Positions 63,542 through 64,000 of a stretch of 64,000 bases of DNA are shown here, in pieces. Made by a program: the position numbers and the translations under genes. The notes beneath the pieces are model-generated. The model was not told the origin of the DNA. It ran no database searches and was given only the letters and a program-made list of their open reading frames with translations. Every line of letters starts with the position of its first letter. Position 1 is the first letter of the stretch. This DNA is from an uncultured Oscillospiraceae bacterium. GTDB lineage: Bacteria > Bacillota > Clostridia > Oscillospirales > Oscillospiraceae. The DNA is taken from NCBI GenBank assembly GCA_910588975.1, contig CAJUSE010000002.1, positions 1-64,000 of the forward strand, read 5' to 3'.

Positions 63542-64000
63542 GAGACAGAAAGGGCAGCTTATCGTACTCTCGGGCCCCTCGGGAACGGGAAAAAGCACAG
63601 TGATCGCACAGTTGCTTCATGACCGGCCTGATATCTATTTTTCTGTTTCCTTTACAACCAGGAAGCCCCGTATTGGTGAAGTGGATGGAGTCAACTACAA
63701 CTTTGTGGACCAGGAGACCTTCGAGGCCATGATCGAGCGAGGAGAGTTTCTGGAGTACGCACAGTATGTGGACAACTATTACGGTACATCCCTGAAGGTC
63801 ATTGAAGAGAAGCGCTCGGCGGGGGTAGATGTGCTTCTGGACATAGAGGTGCAGGGGGCGGCAAAGGTTCGCTCCAAATGCCCTGACGCTGTTATGATTT
63901 TTCTTATTCCGCCCACGTTTGAGGAGTTATCCTGCCGACTTCACAGCCGGGGAACAGACAGTGAAGAGGTTATCGCCGGCCGGCTGCAAAAGGCCAGGGA
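63534..64000 (+). CDS. gmk: Guanylate kinase (partial, cut by window edge)
   Basis: Phosphorylates GMP to GDP. The first 155 codons are in the window: the P-loop LIVLSGPSGTGKSTVIAQLL, SFTTRKPRIGEVDGVNYNFV, GEFLEYAQYVDNYYGTS and LLDIEVQGAAKVR are all canonical. The ATG at 63534 overlaps the end of remA, with GAGGTTGAAGAGG upstream. The carboxy terminus lies outside the window. Confidence 0.95.
   Translation, partial: MAKRQKGQLIVLSGPSGTGKSTVIAQLLHDRPDIYFSVSFTTRKPRIGEVDGVNYNFVDQETFEAMIERGEFLEYAQYVDNYYGTSLKVIEEKRSAGVDVLLDIEVQGAAKVRSKCPDAVMIFLIPPTFEELSCRLHSRGTDSEEVIAGRLQKAR

Noticed and set aside
1..64000. CRISPR arrays, prophage, complete insertion sequences, rRNA genes, replication origin.
   Set aside because: No regularly spaced repeats, transposase, integrase, phage structural genes, rRNA sequence or DnaA-box cluster were recognised.

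Overview
The window is about 64 kb of dense, GC-rich, mostly single-copy chromosomal DNA from an endospore-forming anaerobic Firmicute, most probably an Oscillospiraceae gut bacterium of the Flavonifractor / Lawsonibacter / Intestinimonas / Oscillibacter type. The signs are sporulation genes (spoIIGA, sigE, sigG, spoIVFA/FB, ytfJ, dacF-like), a six-gene Rnf ferredoxin:NAD oxidoreductase operon, an ispH-rpsA fusion typical of Clostridia, CarD-type regulators, MEP-pathway isoprenoid genes and CdaA/CdaR. The genus is an inference from gene content only. No prophage, complete insertion sequence or CRISPR array was seen.

Layout. 1-390: start of rpmG (leftward) with a long leader containing its own terminator. 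0.4-4.5 kb: a TraX-like membrane protein, then spoIIGA, sigE, a CarD paralogue and sigG, the early sporulation sigma block. 4.5-5.0 kb: a small AT-rich membrane ORF bracketed by inverted repeats. 5-15.3 kb, nearly all leftward: nucleotidyltransferase, rsmA, MATE exporter, sigma/DUF4179 pair, two GyrI-like proteins, a WYL regulator fused to a zinc ribbon, MazG-like pyrophosphohydrolase, recR, yjbR, rpe. 15.6-21.1 kb, rightward: xpaC, telA, a TPM protein with an RGG tail, a DUF975 protein, a GAF methionine sulfoxide reductase and an XRE regulator. 21.4-26.5 kb: rnfCDGEAB. 26.6-31.7 kb, leftward: degV, trmD, rimM, an acetyltransferase, khpA, rpsP, ffh, ylxM.

31.9-64 kb, almost all rightward: tRNA-Leu, spoIVFA-spoIVFB, rplS, rbgA, a streptothricin-acetyltransferase-like gene, rnhB-yraN, dipeptidase, phosphoesterase, tig-clpP-clpX-engB (protein folding and quality control), a site-2 protease-scpA-scpB-DUF2953-ytfJ-dacF operon, a pseudouridine synthase, RpiR regulator, an HI0933 flavoprotein-cmk-plsC-ispH/rpsA chain joined by 4-nt overlaps, a second CarD, ispD-ispF, DUF3343-cysteine desulfurase, cdaA-cdaR, rseC, DUF5685 plus a J-domain protein, yicC, remA and the start of gmk. 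A leftward TraX paralogue sits at 34.3 kb.

The most interesting signals are: (1) sigG, whose ribosome-binding site lies in the 3' arm of a terminator hairpin, whose TTG start lies in the terminator T-run, and whose probable forespore promoter lies in the 5' arm; (2) a DUF5685 protein carrying two Asp-rich motifs that resemble those of squalene/phytoene synthases, coupled to a J-domain protein with a six-cysteine tail; (3) an internal promoter and start codon that could release free ribosomal protein S1 from the ispH-rpsA fusion; (4) two structured leader RNAs, before rpmG and rpe; (5) RGG-repeat and histone-H1-like tails on a membrane protein and on trigger factor.
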